Notes: a model not told the origin generated them from the letters alone. A DNA stretch of 64,000 nt from Brachionus koreanus (GCA_016987375.1 PJRA01000524.1:1602691-1666690), one strand, 5' to 3'; numbered from the stretch's first letter, positions 27,001 through 36,538 are shown. Numbers and translations: made by a program.

Positions 27001-30000
27001 CTGGATTTTGCTCTTATTATAATGATGATAATAATGATAAAAACTGGCAGCGTAAAGCTAATGAATCATCCTATTACTCGAACACCGGTCCTTTGTATGA
27101 TCATACAACTGGATTTGGCTACTATGCTGTATACAAACCAAATTATTTCAACTATAACAACGATAAAGGACGTCTTTTGTCGAGTATACAGAGACAAAAT
27201 TTGAATAAGGATATATGCTTTTCGTTTTGGTATCTAATGTTTGGCATTGAGGTCAATAGATTAAATATTTATGTGGACAAGTTCAACAGTTTAACAACTG
27301 AAAATGACTTTAATAGGGAATTAATATGGTCTAAATGGGGATCTAAGGCTCGAAAATGGTATTTGGGCAGCAAGACTGTGAATAGTGATAAACCATGGCG
27401 AATTGTAATTGAGGCTGCTTCGGGTAAGCAAATACAATCAACTAATTAAATATTATTTTTTTTAGAAATTTAAAAAAAAATTATTTTTGGGTATGATCAT
27501 TAAATTTTGATTTTAAGCTGCCATACTTAAGACGTTTTAAAATTTAGAATCAAAATTGCAAGAGCAATATTTTCACTTTAATCTGTGTAGATAAAAACTT
27601 TTTCTGCAAAGACTCGGTCTTTTGTTATTTTTAAAATTTTAAATAAATCAAACTCACAGAGATTTTTGTTTTTTGTAATATCAGATCATAAACTTAACAT
27701 TTAAAAAGTGATTTCAAATAAAAATTTCTAATTTTTGTTCATTAGAATTTAATGATTTAATTTAATAATATAAAATATACTCTCTATAAAATATTTTTCC
27801 TTAAATTTAGCTTATATAATTTAGGTTTTACATCATGAATTATTATTCATGAAAAATTAAAAGAATTTAGAAATTTTTATAGTTTAACAATAAATTTATT
27901 TTTAAGTGAAAAGTCAAATTATAAATTATAAATTGTTCAATTTAAGGTGACGGAAATCTTGGCGAAATAGCAATTGATGATATATTTACATTTGATGGTA
28001 AATGTGCAGCTCAACGAGAATGTGATTTTAATTTAGATACATGTGGTTTTGAAAACAAAAATTTGGGCGACACTTCTGTTGATTTGATATGGACTTTGGG
28101 AAAGCCTGTACCCGATCATTCAATATTTATTAATGGATCGCTAGTGTATGTAGACTTAAGTTCAAGTTTAAGACAAAATAGCAAAGCTAGACTAGTTGGG
28201 CCAGAGTTAAGAACAAACAGTTATGAATGTGTTCAATTTTGGTATATATTAAGTAATTCATTCGCATCGAACGCCCTTTCACTTCAAGTTTACGAAGTTC
28301 AAAATTTTGTTCCGAACAAAAAATGGTCAAAGATGTCAACTACATTGGCCGAATGGCGATATGGACAAGTTCAAATAGATCACTCATTTGCTTCCAATTA
28401 TAATTATTCAATTATGTTCGAAGGACAAGTTCAATCTACCACTCAATTAAACAATGCTATTATTGGAATCGATGATCTAAGTATATTAGCTGGAAAGTGT
28501 CCATCAATGTTAGACTGTAATTTCGAAGAATTTTCATTGTGTGCATGGTCACAGTCTAAAAACGATAAGTTAGACTGGCTATTAAATCAAGGTGAAACTG
28601 ATTCATTTGACACTGGTCCACAAATAGACTCTACTTTGGGAACTGATGAAGGTGTTTATTTATTTTTAGAATCTAGCTCACCTGCTAAATTAGATGACAA
28701 TGCTATTTTGTACAGTGATTATGTAGACCCGGTTGCTAATGGTTGTTTTGGTTTGTGGTATTTTATGCATGGACTTGATGTTTATAAATTGAATATTTAT
28801 ATGAACGATTCAATTGGAAACAACAAAACATTGGCAGTCATAACCGGAGAACAAGGCTACGCATGGCAGCATATTTTAATCAATGTAACTAGCTCAAGCG
28901 AGTTCAGGATTTATTTAGAGGGAATAATTGGAAATGGATATAGAGGCGACATAGCTTTAGATGATTTATCATATTCGACAAGTGCTTGTGGAGCAGCAAC
29001 ATCAGTTAGTGTTTCAACAAGATCAACTACTATCACCTATCCAGCCAATCCAGTCGATTGTAACTTTGATCAAAATAGCACGTGCTATTGGACCAATGAT
29101 GCTCAGGCCGATATTAACTGGCAGACAAACAAAGGAAGAACTCAGACATTTTTAACTGGACCATCAGCTGATCACACTACAGACACAGAATTTGGCTATT
29201 ACCTTTATTTAGAAAGTTCACCGCCTGCACAAGCCAACAACACAGCTCGTTTGATTAGTCCTTATTTTTCAATGAGCAGTACTGGTGGTTGTTTGAAATT
29301 TTTCTATCACATGTTTGGCAGAGACATAAACAAATTGAATATTTATTCGCAATTGGCAACTGATGTTAATTTTGGTAAAGCTGTATGGCAAAAACAAGGC
29401 AATCAAGGCGACAAATGGTTTTTGGGACAAGTTTATTTGGAAAGAAAGAGTTCATTTACAAAAACAAGATTTATTTTTGAAGCTTTAGTAGGCTCAGGTG
29501 CTCTTGGTGACATAGCTATTGATGATATTGGATACAATGATGGTGAATGTCCAATAACAAATACATGTGATTTTGAATCGGTTGATTTGTGTGGTTACAA
29601 AAATGATTTGAACGCAAAGATTCAATGGAATAGAGTTCAAGGAAAAAATGAAGATTTAGATCATAGCTATGGATCTGAAATAGGGCATTATATTGTTGCC
29701 AAATCAATAACACCTCATCTATTAAATCGTATGGCAAGATTTTTGTCTCCAGTTTATCCAGCAACAACACTATGCGTTAATTTTTGGTACAAGACTCGAG
29801 GAGATATTCAATTCAACATAAGAACATATTCATTTGGAAATTATAACAACAAAGTTCTGTTTAGTGCAAAAGGAGACCGTGGAAAAGAATGGTCTTTGGG
29901 TCGAGCAACATTGTCTTATTCAGCACCATATCAAATTGTTTTTGAGCTTGTAGATCAAGGTGTAAATGATGGAGAAGTATGGCTTGATGACATAGTTGTT

Positions 30001-32872
30001 GATTTTAAATCATGTGACCCAATAGCTTCGTGCACATTTGAAGATGAAAATATATGTGGTTATAGTTTTGTGAGAGGAAATGACTTTAATTGGGTTATTT
30101 TGAATGGAGAACTTGGTTTAACTTTGACCCAATGGGACATACCATCATTTGATCATACTTTAGGAACAGCATTTGGCTCATTTTTGTTCTTGGACACAAA
30201 TGGAAAGCCTGCCGGTCTCAAAGCTCAAATAGAATCAGAAGTTTTGAACGAAAATATTGGCAAACAATGTTTACAATTCTATTTTAAAACCAACCAAAAT
30301 AATAAAGCTTTGCTAAAAATAAACACTAAAGAAAAACCAAGCGGTCAAATTAACCAGTTGTTTACATTACCATCTAATTTGTTTAGTGATTCCTGGTTAG
30401 CAAGAGAAGTTCAATTGGAAAACTCTATTAATCCTTACAGTTTGATATTTGAGGGCATAACTGGACAAAACCCTAATAATGCATCGGGTCAACTAGCAAT
30501 TGATGATATCAAACTTTACAATGGAGAATGTCAAGGTCCTGTTGGACAATTTGATTGTGGAAATGGTCAATTTATTGACTCTAATTTGGTTTGTGATTTT
30601 AAAAGTGATTGTTCAAATGGACAAGATGAGAAAAATTGTGGAAGTTGTACATTTGAAAATGACGATTTATGTGGATGGGTTGACAAAAGCTCTGGTAGTT
30701 TCAAATGGATTAGAGCTAGAAATCAAACAACTATTTCAAATATTGGTCCCAATGTTGACCATACATTTAACAATCAATCTGGCTACTATATGGCTGTTAC
30801 TACCAATAATGGATTTTTTAACCAACCGGCAAGTTTTTACTCTCCTATTTTGCCATTTGCCAGTTCAACATGTCAGATTAAATTTTGGTCCCGAATTGAT
30901 AGCTATTCGGCATCACTAGATGCTTCTCTTTGGCTAAATGATGAAAAGAAGGTTAAAATATTTAGAAAGAAAACTCCTTTAAATTCACAACCACTAGTTA
31001 CATGGGTTCAAGATGTCATTCATCTCGGCAGTGTTTCAACTAAGTTTCAGGTTATTTTTGAAGGTGAACGAAGCTTCTCTTCGTTTGGTTTTGTTGTTAT
31101 TGATGACATTAGCTTTGAAAATTGTTCTCTGCCTTTCCCAAGCGGTTCTTGTTCATCAAGTGAATTTAAATGCAAGAGGGGCAATTGTGTCTCAATGGAC
31201 AACACATGTGATTTTGTCGATGATTGTGGTGACTATTCAGATGAAATTTTGCCTATTTGTGCATCCTATCACAAGTAATTAATTTAATTAGAAAAGAATA
31301 TTTTAAATTCTATTTTTTTATTTGAAAAGATGCACTTTTGACCATTCTCTATGTGATTGGACTATCGATTCTAGCTTATCAACAAAATGGAAACGATACA
31401 GTGGACCATCGCCTTCATCCAAAACTGGGCCTACCAGAGGTAAAACTAAAATTTAATAAAAATTTTATTTAAAAAAAAATCTATTTCTAGATCACACCAC
31501 TGGAACTGAAGCTGGTTCATATCTTTATCTAGAATCTTATGGAAATATAAACAAAATAGCGCGTGTTTACAGTCGAACTTATATTCCAGTTCAAAATCAA
31601 GAATGCAAATTTTTGTTCTATTCACACATGTTCGGGGTAAATCATGCTTTTTTGCTATTTTATATTGAAAATTTTAAACAAATTTTAAATTAAGTCAACT
31701 ATGGGATCGATGACAGTTTATTTAAGAAATTATTTGAACTATGATGACTGGACTGTATTATGGTGAGAACTTTTTTCTTTGTTAAAGAAAAAAAAATACA
31801 TTTAAAAAAAAAGGAATAAAACCGGAAACCAAGGTGATGTATGGAAACGTAACCTAATCACAATTAGTACTAATAAACCGTTTCAAGTTAGTTAATTTTT
31901 ATTTTCAATTTTATTTCTTGTTTGAAACAAATAAAATTAAAAAAAATTGTTTTTTAAAGATTATTATTGATGGCCGAGTAGGACTTGGCTCCGAATCTGA
32001 CATAGCAATTGATGTAAGAAAATAAAAAACAATTATTACGCTATACTATTTTTATAAATTTGCGTTTTAGGACACTTCCTTTAGTCCAGGATGTCAACCA
32101 TCATTTGATCAATTGCCTTTTAAGAATGAGACGATTTCGACACACATGTCAACATTAAATAGTCAAAGCTCTACAAGTGGTGGTCAATCTCCGTCACAAC
32201 AGTCTGGTTCAACACAAAAACCTCCAACAGGTCAAACAAATACTAATAAACCGGATCGAACTTCCATTCCAGGATGTTCACCAGACTTTTGTCTCAATGG
32301 GGGAAGTTGTTTTTATTCAATTGATCTCGGTTTTGGATGTAAATGCTTACAAGGTTTTGGTGGAGTTAACTGTGGTGAGAAACTTAAAAGTTCTTCAGAA
32401 AATAATGACACAGGACTCATCGTGGGAATATTAATACCTGGATTGATAATAGCTTTGTTTATGGGTTTTGTTATTTACAGATACCAAAAGTTGAATAATT
32501 TCAAAGATATTTTCAAGTTTATTTTACCTGAATATTTTATTTCTCATTTATATTAATTTATTTTTCTAATTAGTTTCAAAGTAATGCCATCTCCTTTATT
32601 AAATGATGACCAAAATGGCAACGATTCTCTTGCTATAGCAAATCCAATTTTTGATATTAATGTAAATCTTTAAAAAAATTAATTTTTTTATTGTTTTAAA
32701 ACACTAAATTTTAAATATTTTATTTTTAAGGACGACGAAGAAGAGATTTTACCGAGAGTAAAAATCTAATGTTTAAATATTCAGAAAAATTAATTAATTT
32801 TTTTTTTTAAAGAAAAAGAACAAAAAGAAAAACAAAACCTATGCAACTATGAATAATATTGAATTGAATTAA
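3012..32872 (+). CDS. Giant type I membrane protein: 44 MAM domains, 5 LDLa, EGF, TM helix
   Basis: Complete gene of about 60 exons. I followed every junction and each splices in frame with GT...AG sites. Introns total about 5.9 kb, so the coding sequence is about 24 kb, or roughly 8,000 residues. Exon 1 (3012-3051) begins MNEIRSN, exon 2 (3109-3347) completes a signal peptide ending VYG, and MAM1 follows. Each MAM domain shows the family pattern: C-F-E near the start, a TGP..DHT loop, FWYHMYG, then FEG..G...GDIAIDD and a final Cys. The C-terminal region holds five LDLa modules, a mucin-like stem, an EGF module (32275-32373), a transmembrane helix (about 32410-32480) and a cytoplasmic tail with NPIF. 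The stop is TAA at 32870-32872. The closest known architecture is MALRD1 (MAM plus LDLa), which has far fewer domains. Expected location is the cell surface or endosomes. Ligand and function are unknown. Confidence 0.9.
3162..5010 (+). other. MAM trimer 1 (MAM1-3) and short hinge
   Basis: Domain first-cysteine codons are at 3165, 3880 and 4480. The A domain is divergent: CQW is present but the DHT loop is reduced, and the intron at 3348-3397 splits it. The B domain shows ICGY. The C domain runs CTWQ to a final Cys near 4964. The hinge to MAM4 is short and Pro/Ser containing ([11 protein letters not shown]), without a Thr tract. Six small introns lie in the A and B domains and none in C. Confidence 0.85.
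5011..6844 (+). other. MAM trimer 2 (MAM4-6) and Thr/Pro hinge
   Basis: Domains start at 5011 (CGWYPD), 5637 (CGYRTDP) and 6099 (CLWESD). Introns at about 5262, 5419, 6537 and 6770 join in frame. The hinge after MAM6 contains [14 protein letters not shown] and carries its own intron, so hinge and next domain are on separate exons. Confidence 0.85.
6845..8666 (+). other. MAM trimer 3 (MAM7-9) and Thr/Pro hinge
   Basis: Domains start at 6845 (CGWENDD), 7390 (an atypical B domain, CNLENDP) and 7935 (CTWSNLEG...FDWEEG). MAM9 is the closest relative of the third MAM domain of the minus-strand paralog. The hinge contains [16 protein letters not shown]. Five short introns interrupt the unit. Confidence 0.85.
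8667..12028 (+). other. MAM trimer 4 (MAM10-12), split by the largest intron
   Basis: Domains start at 8667 (CGWSDD), 9373 (CGFTPEN) and 11396 ([13 protein letters not shown]). MAM11 is interrupted after the YMYS codons by intron 9682-11095, which contains the N gap. TC at the donor joins A at 11096 to restore a Ser codon, and the frame continues as [11 protein letters not shown]. No coding sequence therefore needs to be missing in the gap. The hinge contains [16 protein letters not shown]. Confidence 0.82.
9682..11095 (+). other. Large intron of the MAM gene, containing an assembly gap
   Basis: The donor is gtaagtat after the Ser codon of MAM11 and the acceptor is TTTAAG before 11096. At 1,414 nt as assembled it is over twenty times the usual intron size here. 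The run of N is 9762-10137. The sequenced part (10138-11095) has no open frame or domain similarity that I recognise. It contains a 19-base word (10437-10455) that recurs inverted at 52181-52199. Inserted repeat sequence is the likeliest cause of both the length and the gap. Confidence 0.8.
12029..13911 (+). other. MAM trimer 5 (MAM13-15) and Thr-rich hinge
   Basis: Domains start at 12029 (CGWTRES), 12829 ([13 protein letters not shown], a textbook B domain) and 13327 (C domain with a long insertion before FDW). After intron 12350-12562 the rest of the unit lies on one long exon (about 12563-14343). The hinge has two Thr tracts ([15 protein letters not shown]). Confidence 0.85.
13912..15842 (+). 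other. MAM trimer 6 (MAM16-18) and Thr-rich hinge
   Basis: Domains start at 13912 (CSWSNAP), 14459 (CGYKNDP) and 15186 (CNYRNSDD). Introns lie at about 14344, 14572-14765 (194 nt, larger than usual), 14989 and 15337. The hinge contains [18 protein letters not shown], one of the longest Thr tracts in the protein. Confidence 0.85.
15843..17673 (+). other. MAM trimer 7 (MAM19-21) and Thr/Pro/Ser hinge
   Basis: Domains start at 15843 ([13 protein letters not shown]), 16392 (CGYTYLN) and 16911 (the C domain, whose second Cys is split by an intron at 16934, giving [10 protein letters not shown]). The hinge contains [17 protein letters not shown]. Confidence 0.85.
17674..19440 (+). other. MAM trimer 8 (MAM22-24) and Thr-rich hinge
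   Basis: Domains start at 17674 (CNWKNDS), 18330 ([13 protein letters not shown]) and 18865 ([15 protein letters not shown]). Introns are near 17790, 17879, 18207 and 18439, after which a 2.1 kb exon begins. The hinge contains [17 protein letters not shown]. Confidence 0.85.
19441..21227 (+). other. MAM trimer 9 (MAM25-27) and short hinge
   Basis: Domains start at 19441 ([13 protein letters not shown]), 19945 ([13 protein letters not shown]) and 20464 ([14 protein letters not shown]). MAM25, MAM26 and the start of MAM27 share one uninterrupted exon (about 18490-20603). The hinge is short ([14 protein letters not shown]) and not Thr-rich, an exception to the usual pattern. Confidence 0.85.
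21228..23139 (+). other. MAM trimer 10 (MAM28-30) and Thr/Pro hinge
   Basis: Domains start at 21228 ([14 protein letters not shown]), 21887 ([13 protein letters not shown], spliced across 21911-21969) and 22540 ([14 protein letters not shown]). It is the most finely split unit, with seven introns of 50-60 nt. The hinge contains [14 protein letters not shown]. Confidence 0.85.
24025..24464 (+). other. 440-nt intron of the MAM gene
   Basis: The donor gtattaatt follows the EDYE codons and the acceptor TCCAATTTTAG precedes IVFEGIVG, restoring the MAM32 frame. It contains no open frame or repeat that I can identify. Confidence 0.8.
25113..25196 (+). other. LDLa1, four-cysteine variant
   Basis: The module begins [13 protein letters not shown] and ends DEQVC. 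It has the last three cysteines and the acidic end of an LDLa module but lacks the first and third cysteines. These two normally pair (C1-C3), so exactly one disulfide is missing. It sits at the C-to-A hinge between MAM33 and MAM34. Confidence 0.7.
25698..25802 (+). other. LDLa2
   Basis: A complete six-cysteine LDLa module between MAM34 and MAM35: [17 protein letters not shown], then GDMSDELNC. The acidic calcium-site residues D..D and DMSDE are present, so calcium-dependent folding is expected. Confidence 0.85.
26349..26456 (+). other. LDLa3
   Basis: A complete six-cysteine LDLa module between MAM35 and MAM36: [17 protein letters not shown] and DDKSDEADC. It is preceded by a short Thr-rich linker ([11 protein letters not shown]). 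The calcium-site acidic residues are conserved. Confidence 0.85.
26988..29058 (+). other. MAM trimer 13 (MAM37-39) and Thr hinge
   Basis: Domains start at 26988 ([13 protein letters not shown]), 28021 (CGFENKN) and 28516 ([13 protein letters not shown]). MAM37 is split late by the 522-nt intron 27425-27946. The hinge contains [17 protein letters not shown]. Confidence 0.85.
27425..27946 (+). other. 522-nt intron of the MAM gene
   Basis: The donor gtaagcaaa follows EAASG and the acceptor CAATTTAAG precedes [12 protein letters not shown], so MAM37 is completed in frame. I see no coding frame or repeat inside. It separates two unusually long exons of about 2.96 and 3.33 kb. Confidence 0.8.
29059..30645 (+). 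other. MAM trimer 14 (MAM40-42), closed by LDLa4
   Basis: Domains start at 29059 ([13 protein letters not shown]), 29567 ([13 protein letters not shown]) and 30031 ([13 protein letters not shown]). The whole unit is intronless and lies in the 3.33 kb exon 27947-31275. The hinge slot holds LDLa4. Confidence 0.85.
30556..30639 (+). other. LDLa4, four-cysteine variant
   Basis: The module begins [13 protein letters not shown] and ends DEKNC. Like LDLa1 it lacks the first and third cysteines but keeps C2, C4, C5 and C6 and the terminal acidic pair. It occupies the same C-to-A hinge position, three trimers further on. Confidence 0.7.
30646..32100 (+). other. Terminal partial MAM unit (MAM43, LDLa5, MAM44)
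   Basis: MAM43 starts at 30646 ([14 protein letters not shown] type). A complete six-cysteine LDLa5 (31150-31260, ending [10 protein letters not shown]) and MAM44 (31331, [14 protein letters not shown] slot) follow. There is no C domain; the protein passes straight to the stem. Introns become dense again here, with six between 31276 and 32070. Confidence 0.85.
32100..32872 (+). other. Stem, EGF module, transmembrane helix and NPxF tail of the MAM protein
   Basis: A Ser/Thr/Gln/Pro-rich stem (about 32113-32270) is followed by a six-cysteine EGF module (32275-32373: CSPDFC, NGGSC, GCKC, then C). The transmembrane helix is [17 protein letters not shown] and following residues (32410-32480), then an Arg/Lys stop-transfer. 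The tail is spliced from exons ending near 32516, 32660, 32760 and 32872. It contains NPIF at 32641-32652, an acidic stretch DDEEEILPR and a Lys-rich end finishing NNIELN. The NPxF motif resembles NPxY/F internalisation signals. The donor of the first tail intron is ambiguous (about 32488 or 32517; both keep the frame). Confidence 0.8.
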
Positions 32873-32944
32873 AAAAAATTTTAAAAACTTTGCAAAAATT
32901 ATTATTTTTTTTATTATTTTAATTTAGTAAAAACTTTTTCAACT

Positions 32945-32950
32945 AATAAA
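32945..32950 (+). promoter_or_regulatory. Poly(A) signal AATAAA of the MAM gene
   Basis: The first AATAAA after the stop codon, 73 nt downstream. The genes ending at 40747 and 45786 have the same signal at nearly the same distance (about 70 nt), which supports all three. Confidence 0.55.
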
Positions 32951-35365
32951 TTAATTTAAATTATTTTTATAATTTTAAAATTTTAATGCTTAAAAAGTCA
33001 TCACAATATTTTTACTTTAGTCAATCCAAAAAAATATCAAATATAAATTAAGGTTGTTTGAAAGAAAAAAGGTAACTAGCAAAAAGTATTTGTTAGCTTT
33101 AAATAAATATTTTAATTCAGTTAACCAGTAATCTCATAAAAAAATACTTTTATAAATATAGAATAATCACTGTACTACTTTCAATAATAAGTTTTAATAA
33201 GTTTTAAGTTTTTATTATTTATTTGTATTTTCTTTGTTGAACTAGAGCTCCTTCTGATTTAAAAAAAATTAAAAATTTCATCAATTTTTATTATAGAGAC
33301 ATAATCTGATAATCTTATATTACTGAAATTGATAAATTTATTGCTTAATATTTTCCTTCATAAATGGAAGGTAATAAATTGACAATTGAATAACCCGTTT
33401 ATATGTTATGAAAAATTTAGAGATTCGGCCTTTTTTATGATAGATCTCTAGAAAAAAAAGCAAAAAATTAATTTTTCTATTTTTGATCTCAATAAGATCT
33501 TTGATTAATTTATACTGGAAAAAAATATCTTAGGTTTTCTTAATTAAATTTCAAAAGAGAATGAAACCTTGGACTGCATACAACTCAGCGTGTCAATAAA
33601 CTGATTGTTAAAAATAGATTGTGTAACCTTCTTAAAAAAAGAATTGAAAAGCTGAAGAGGAATTTGTTCATTATTTTTTTAAAAAAATATTATTTAATAC
33701 TTTCTATTAAAGTTTAAAAATTCAATTATTAAAAATAATGTTAGAATTTTTTTTTCATATGATGATGAAAAATAAAAAGCAAATACGCAAAATTTAAACT
33801 GATTTTCATTATTGAAAAATGTTTTAAATTAAATAGTTTTTAATAGTCTTTTGAAATTTTTAAATGTTTTTGTGAAATGAAAATGTGGAAAAACCCTAAG
33901 CAAAAATTTCTAAATTAATTTAACTTCGCAGTTTTTTTTTTATAAAATATTTATTAAAAATAGAATTTATTAGTCATGTTAATTTCAACAAGATCCATCA
34001 ATTCAATATAAAAATAATAAGCATAAAACATATTCTTACATTATTATTTTCAAATTTAACCAATTATGAGAAATGCAGCCAGAATAATTTAATTATTAAA
34101 AAAAAAAGTATCTCATAAATACTTATTTAATAGCGAAAATATTGCTACGTCATTTAAATGAAGCTTCTAGCGTATAAATTTAAGCTTATTTTTTAAATTA
34201 AAAAATAAATAAAATGCAAGTTAAATTTAAAGAAAAAAGGCTTATTTTTTAATTCCATAGATATTTTATGTAAATTTTATTCAAAATTATTTATAGCCTG
34301 TATTAGAAATAAATATTTTTTTCATTTATGGAGATAGATTTTTGTATTAAAAAATTACTTAAAATATTTGTCCATTAATCTCATGGATACATTCAAATGA
34401 AAAAATTAAATTCTTAATGAAGCTCTGCGATCCATCATAAGTTATTTTGATAAGCTAGCTTCATGAGCTATTTACAAAAGCGTTTCAACACGCCCATGTT
34501 TTAGCTATTTAATGATGTAAGCAAAATAAATATTCTAATTTAAGATCTTTTTCTATTTTTCTCTTAAAATCAATTATATAAACTTGGTTTATTATTTGTA
34601 GCGTGTTGTAAAATGATTTGAATGCTGACAAACAATACCGAAATAAAACTCAATGTAAGAAAAGAGACCGAGCATTCTTTTAATAGTTTAGAAATAAAAA
34701 AAAAGTAATATCTTCAATTTGTCCATTTTAAATTAGTTCTTAAGTTTATAAATATTTTTCTAGATGAAATAATAAAGAGTCTAGATAATTTATTTAAATT
34801 AAATTTTTGTTATGTTCAAATATTGCATTCTTTTGTAATTCATCGTTATTTTAAGACACATTCATTTCAAAAATATTTAAGATTTTTTTCAAACTTTTCA
34901 TATTATGAAAAATTTAACTCGTATTTTGGTGCATAATATTCTAATTCTACTCAATTATAATTGTTTTAGCGTTATTTCAACAAAAAAAACTTTAAAAAAC
35001 TAAAAAGATAGCTTGAAGAGAAATCAGCATTTTGAGATAAAATTTTTGTAAAGTCAACCTTTGTACTTGATGCAAACTAAAACTTTACTATATATTGCTT
35101 ATAATTAGAAATTTTTATAAAATATTCTAAATTGAAATTGCGATCACGAACTGAGCGAAGGGTTCATGCTTTACTCTAAGATGGAGTATTTTTTATAGCT
35201 GTGCTTTACGAAGTGCGTTTTTTCTTACTTAAGTATTGAATAAATTTTAAAATTTATTTTAATTTTAATTTAATATTTTAGAAATAAACAAATAAATTTT
35301 TTAATGGAATTTTGATATTTTTTTATTCAAAAAACGTGAAACAATAAAAGTTTTATTAGACAAAA
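32951..35365. other. Intergenic, AT-rich, no gene seen
   Basis: No open frame of interest, no repeat and no RNA gene recognised. A small patch of higher GC (about 35140-35220) precedes the start codon at 35366 and may be promoter or 5' UTR. Confidence 0.5.
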
Positions 35366-36538
35366 ATGGTTCTGACTGAAGATAGCGAAGAATCTACCGA
35401 TGTAAATGGTAAGTTTTTCTTTTTTTTTTAATTTTTTGGTCACGTGATTACTATTTTTGCTTGAAATTTAAATGCCTTGAAATTGCTCTTGAAACCAAAA
35501 AGTCCCACCATATAAATTTTTTCTTCGTTGCTATCGAATTGAGAATTATTCTATCTTAATTAGAAACGAACTTTTTTGCGATCAACTACGCCTTTAATTA
35601 AGCTCCTAGAATTGCTGATAAAGCAAACTGTATAAACTTTGTTAAAAAACTTCGCTACTTAAGCGAGTAAACCATTTATTGCATCATCATTGACTAGAAT
35701 AAATAAATAGTTTATATTTTTTTTATTAAATTGAAAGAAAAATAAATTTAAAAAATTTATAGGAAATTCATGGCTTTTTTTGAACCTCTAATTTTATTTA
35801 TTTTTTTTAAGATATGCAACAAGATAAAGTAACATTGAACTCATTTACAACAAAAGGTAAATATTTAATTTTTTCTAAAATTTATTTCTCTAAATTCGAT
35901 TCAATACAAAACTGATGAAATAATGTCATATGTTTTTATTTAGATTCTCTTTGATTATGTAATTTTTCTACACCCTTTTTGTTTTAATTTAAATTATTCA
36001 ATTTAAATTTGAAAATTTACTCTTTATCATTTGGAACAAAAATACTGGCCATTTTAGTTAAATTTAAAGAATCTTTAAAAAAATTAATATTACCTCATAA
36101 TAATAATAATAAATTTTTTTGTCTTCATAAAAAATAATTTTAAAAATTTATGTAGGAGACGCATATGAGAGCTATACCATGCACATTAAAAGGTTTTATT
36201 AATATCTAAAAACTGCTTAATAATCTTTAATCATATTTTAAATCAATATTTAAAAAAAATTATTTTTTCTAACTATTTTATTTGGTAAAAAATTTTTAGC
36301 AACTAGGCTAATATTTAAAAAAAATTCTCGGATATTTTTACCTTATAAATTAAACAATAGCTCTTTTTTTTCACAATCATCTAAAATCAACAACAAAAAA
36401 ATAATCAAATTAAATAAGGTACCATATTCTATTTTAACTTTTCACATAGTTTTTTTTTTAATTTTAGACAAAGTAAGATTTAACGAAAAAAAACGTGCTA
36501 AAAAACGGATTAAAAATCTAAAATATAGATCAAATTAG
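35366..36538 (+). CDS. Possible small gene, about 50 residues, with an optional 37-nt exon
   Basis: Function not recognised. ATG 35366 in good context (CAAAAATGG) opens exon 1 (35366-35408, MVLTEDSEESTDVN). Exon 2 is 35812-35856 and the last exon is 36468-36538, ending in TAG. All have GT...AG sites and compatible phase, giving an acidic N-terminus and a basic C-terminus (RFNEKKRAKKRIKNLKYR). A further splice-competent 37-nt exon (36156-36192) fits after exon 2. Its inclusion shifts the frame and ends the protein after RQSKI. An AATAAA lies at 36650. The basic tail could bind nucleic acid or act as a nuclear signal, but that is speculation. Such short exons could arise by chance, so confidence is limited. 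Confidence 0.4.

Noticed and set aside
3012..32872. Reading the plus-strand MAM region as several smaller genes.
   Set aside because: Only one signal peptide (3012) and one transmembrane helix (32410) exist. All introns between them restore the frame, including the one containing the N gap, and the three-domain period is unbroken.
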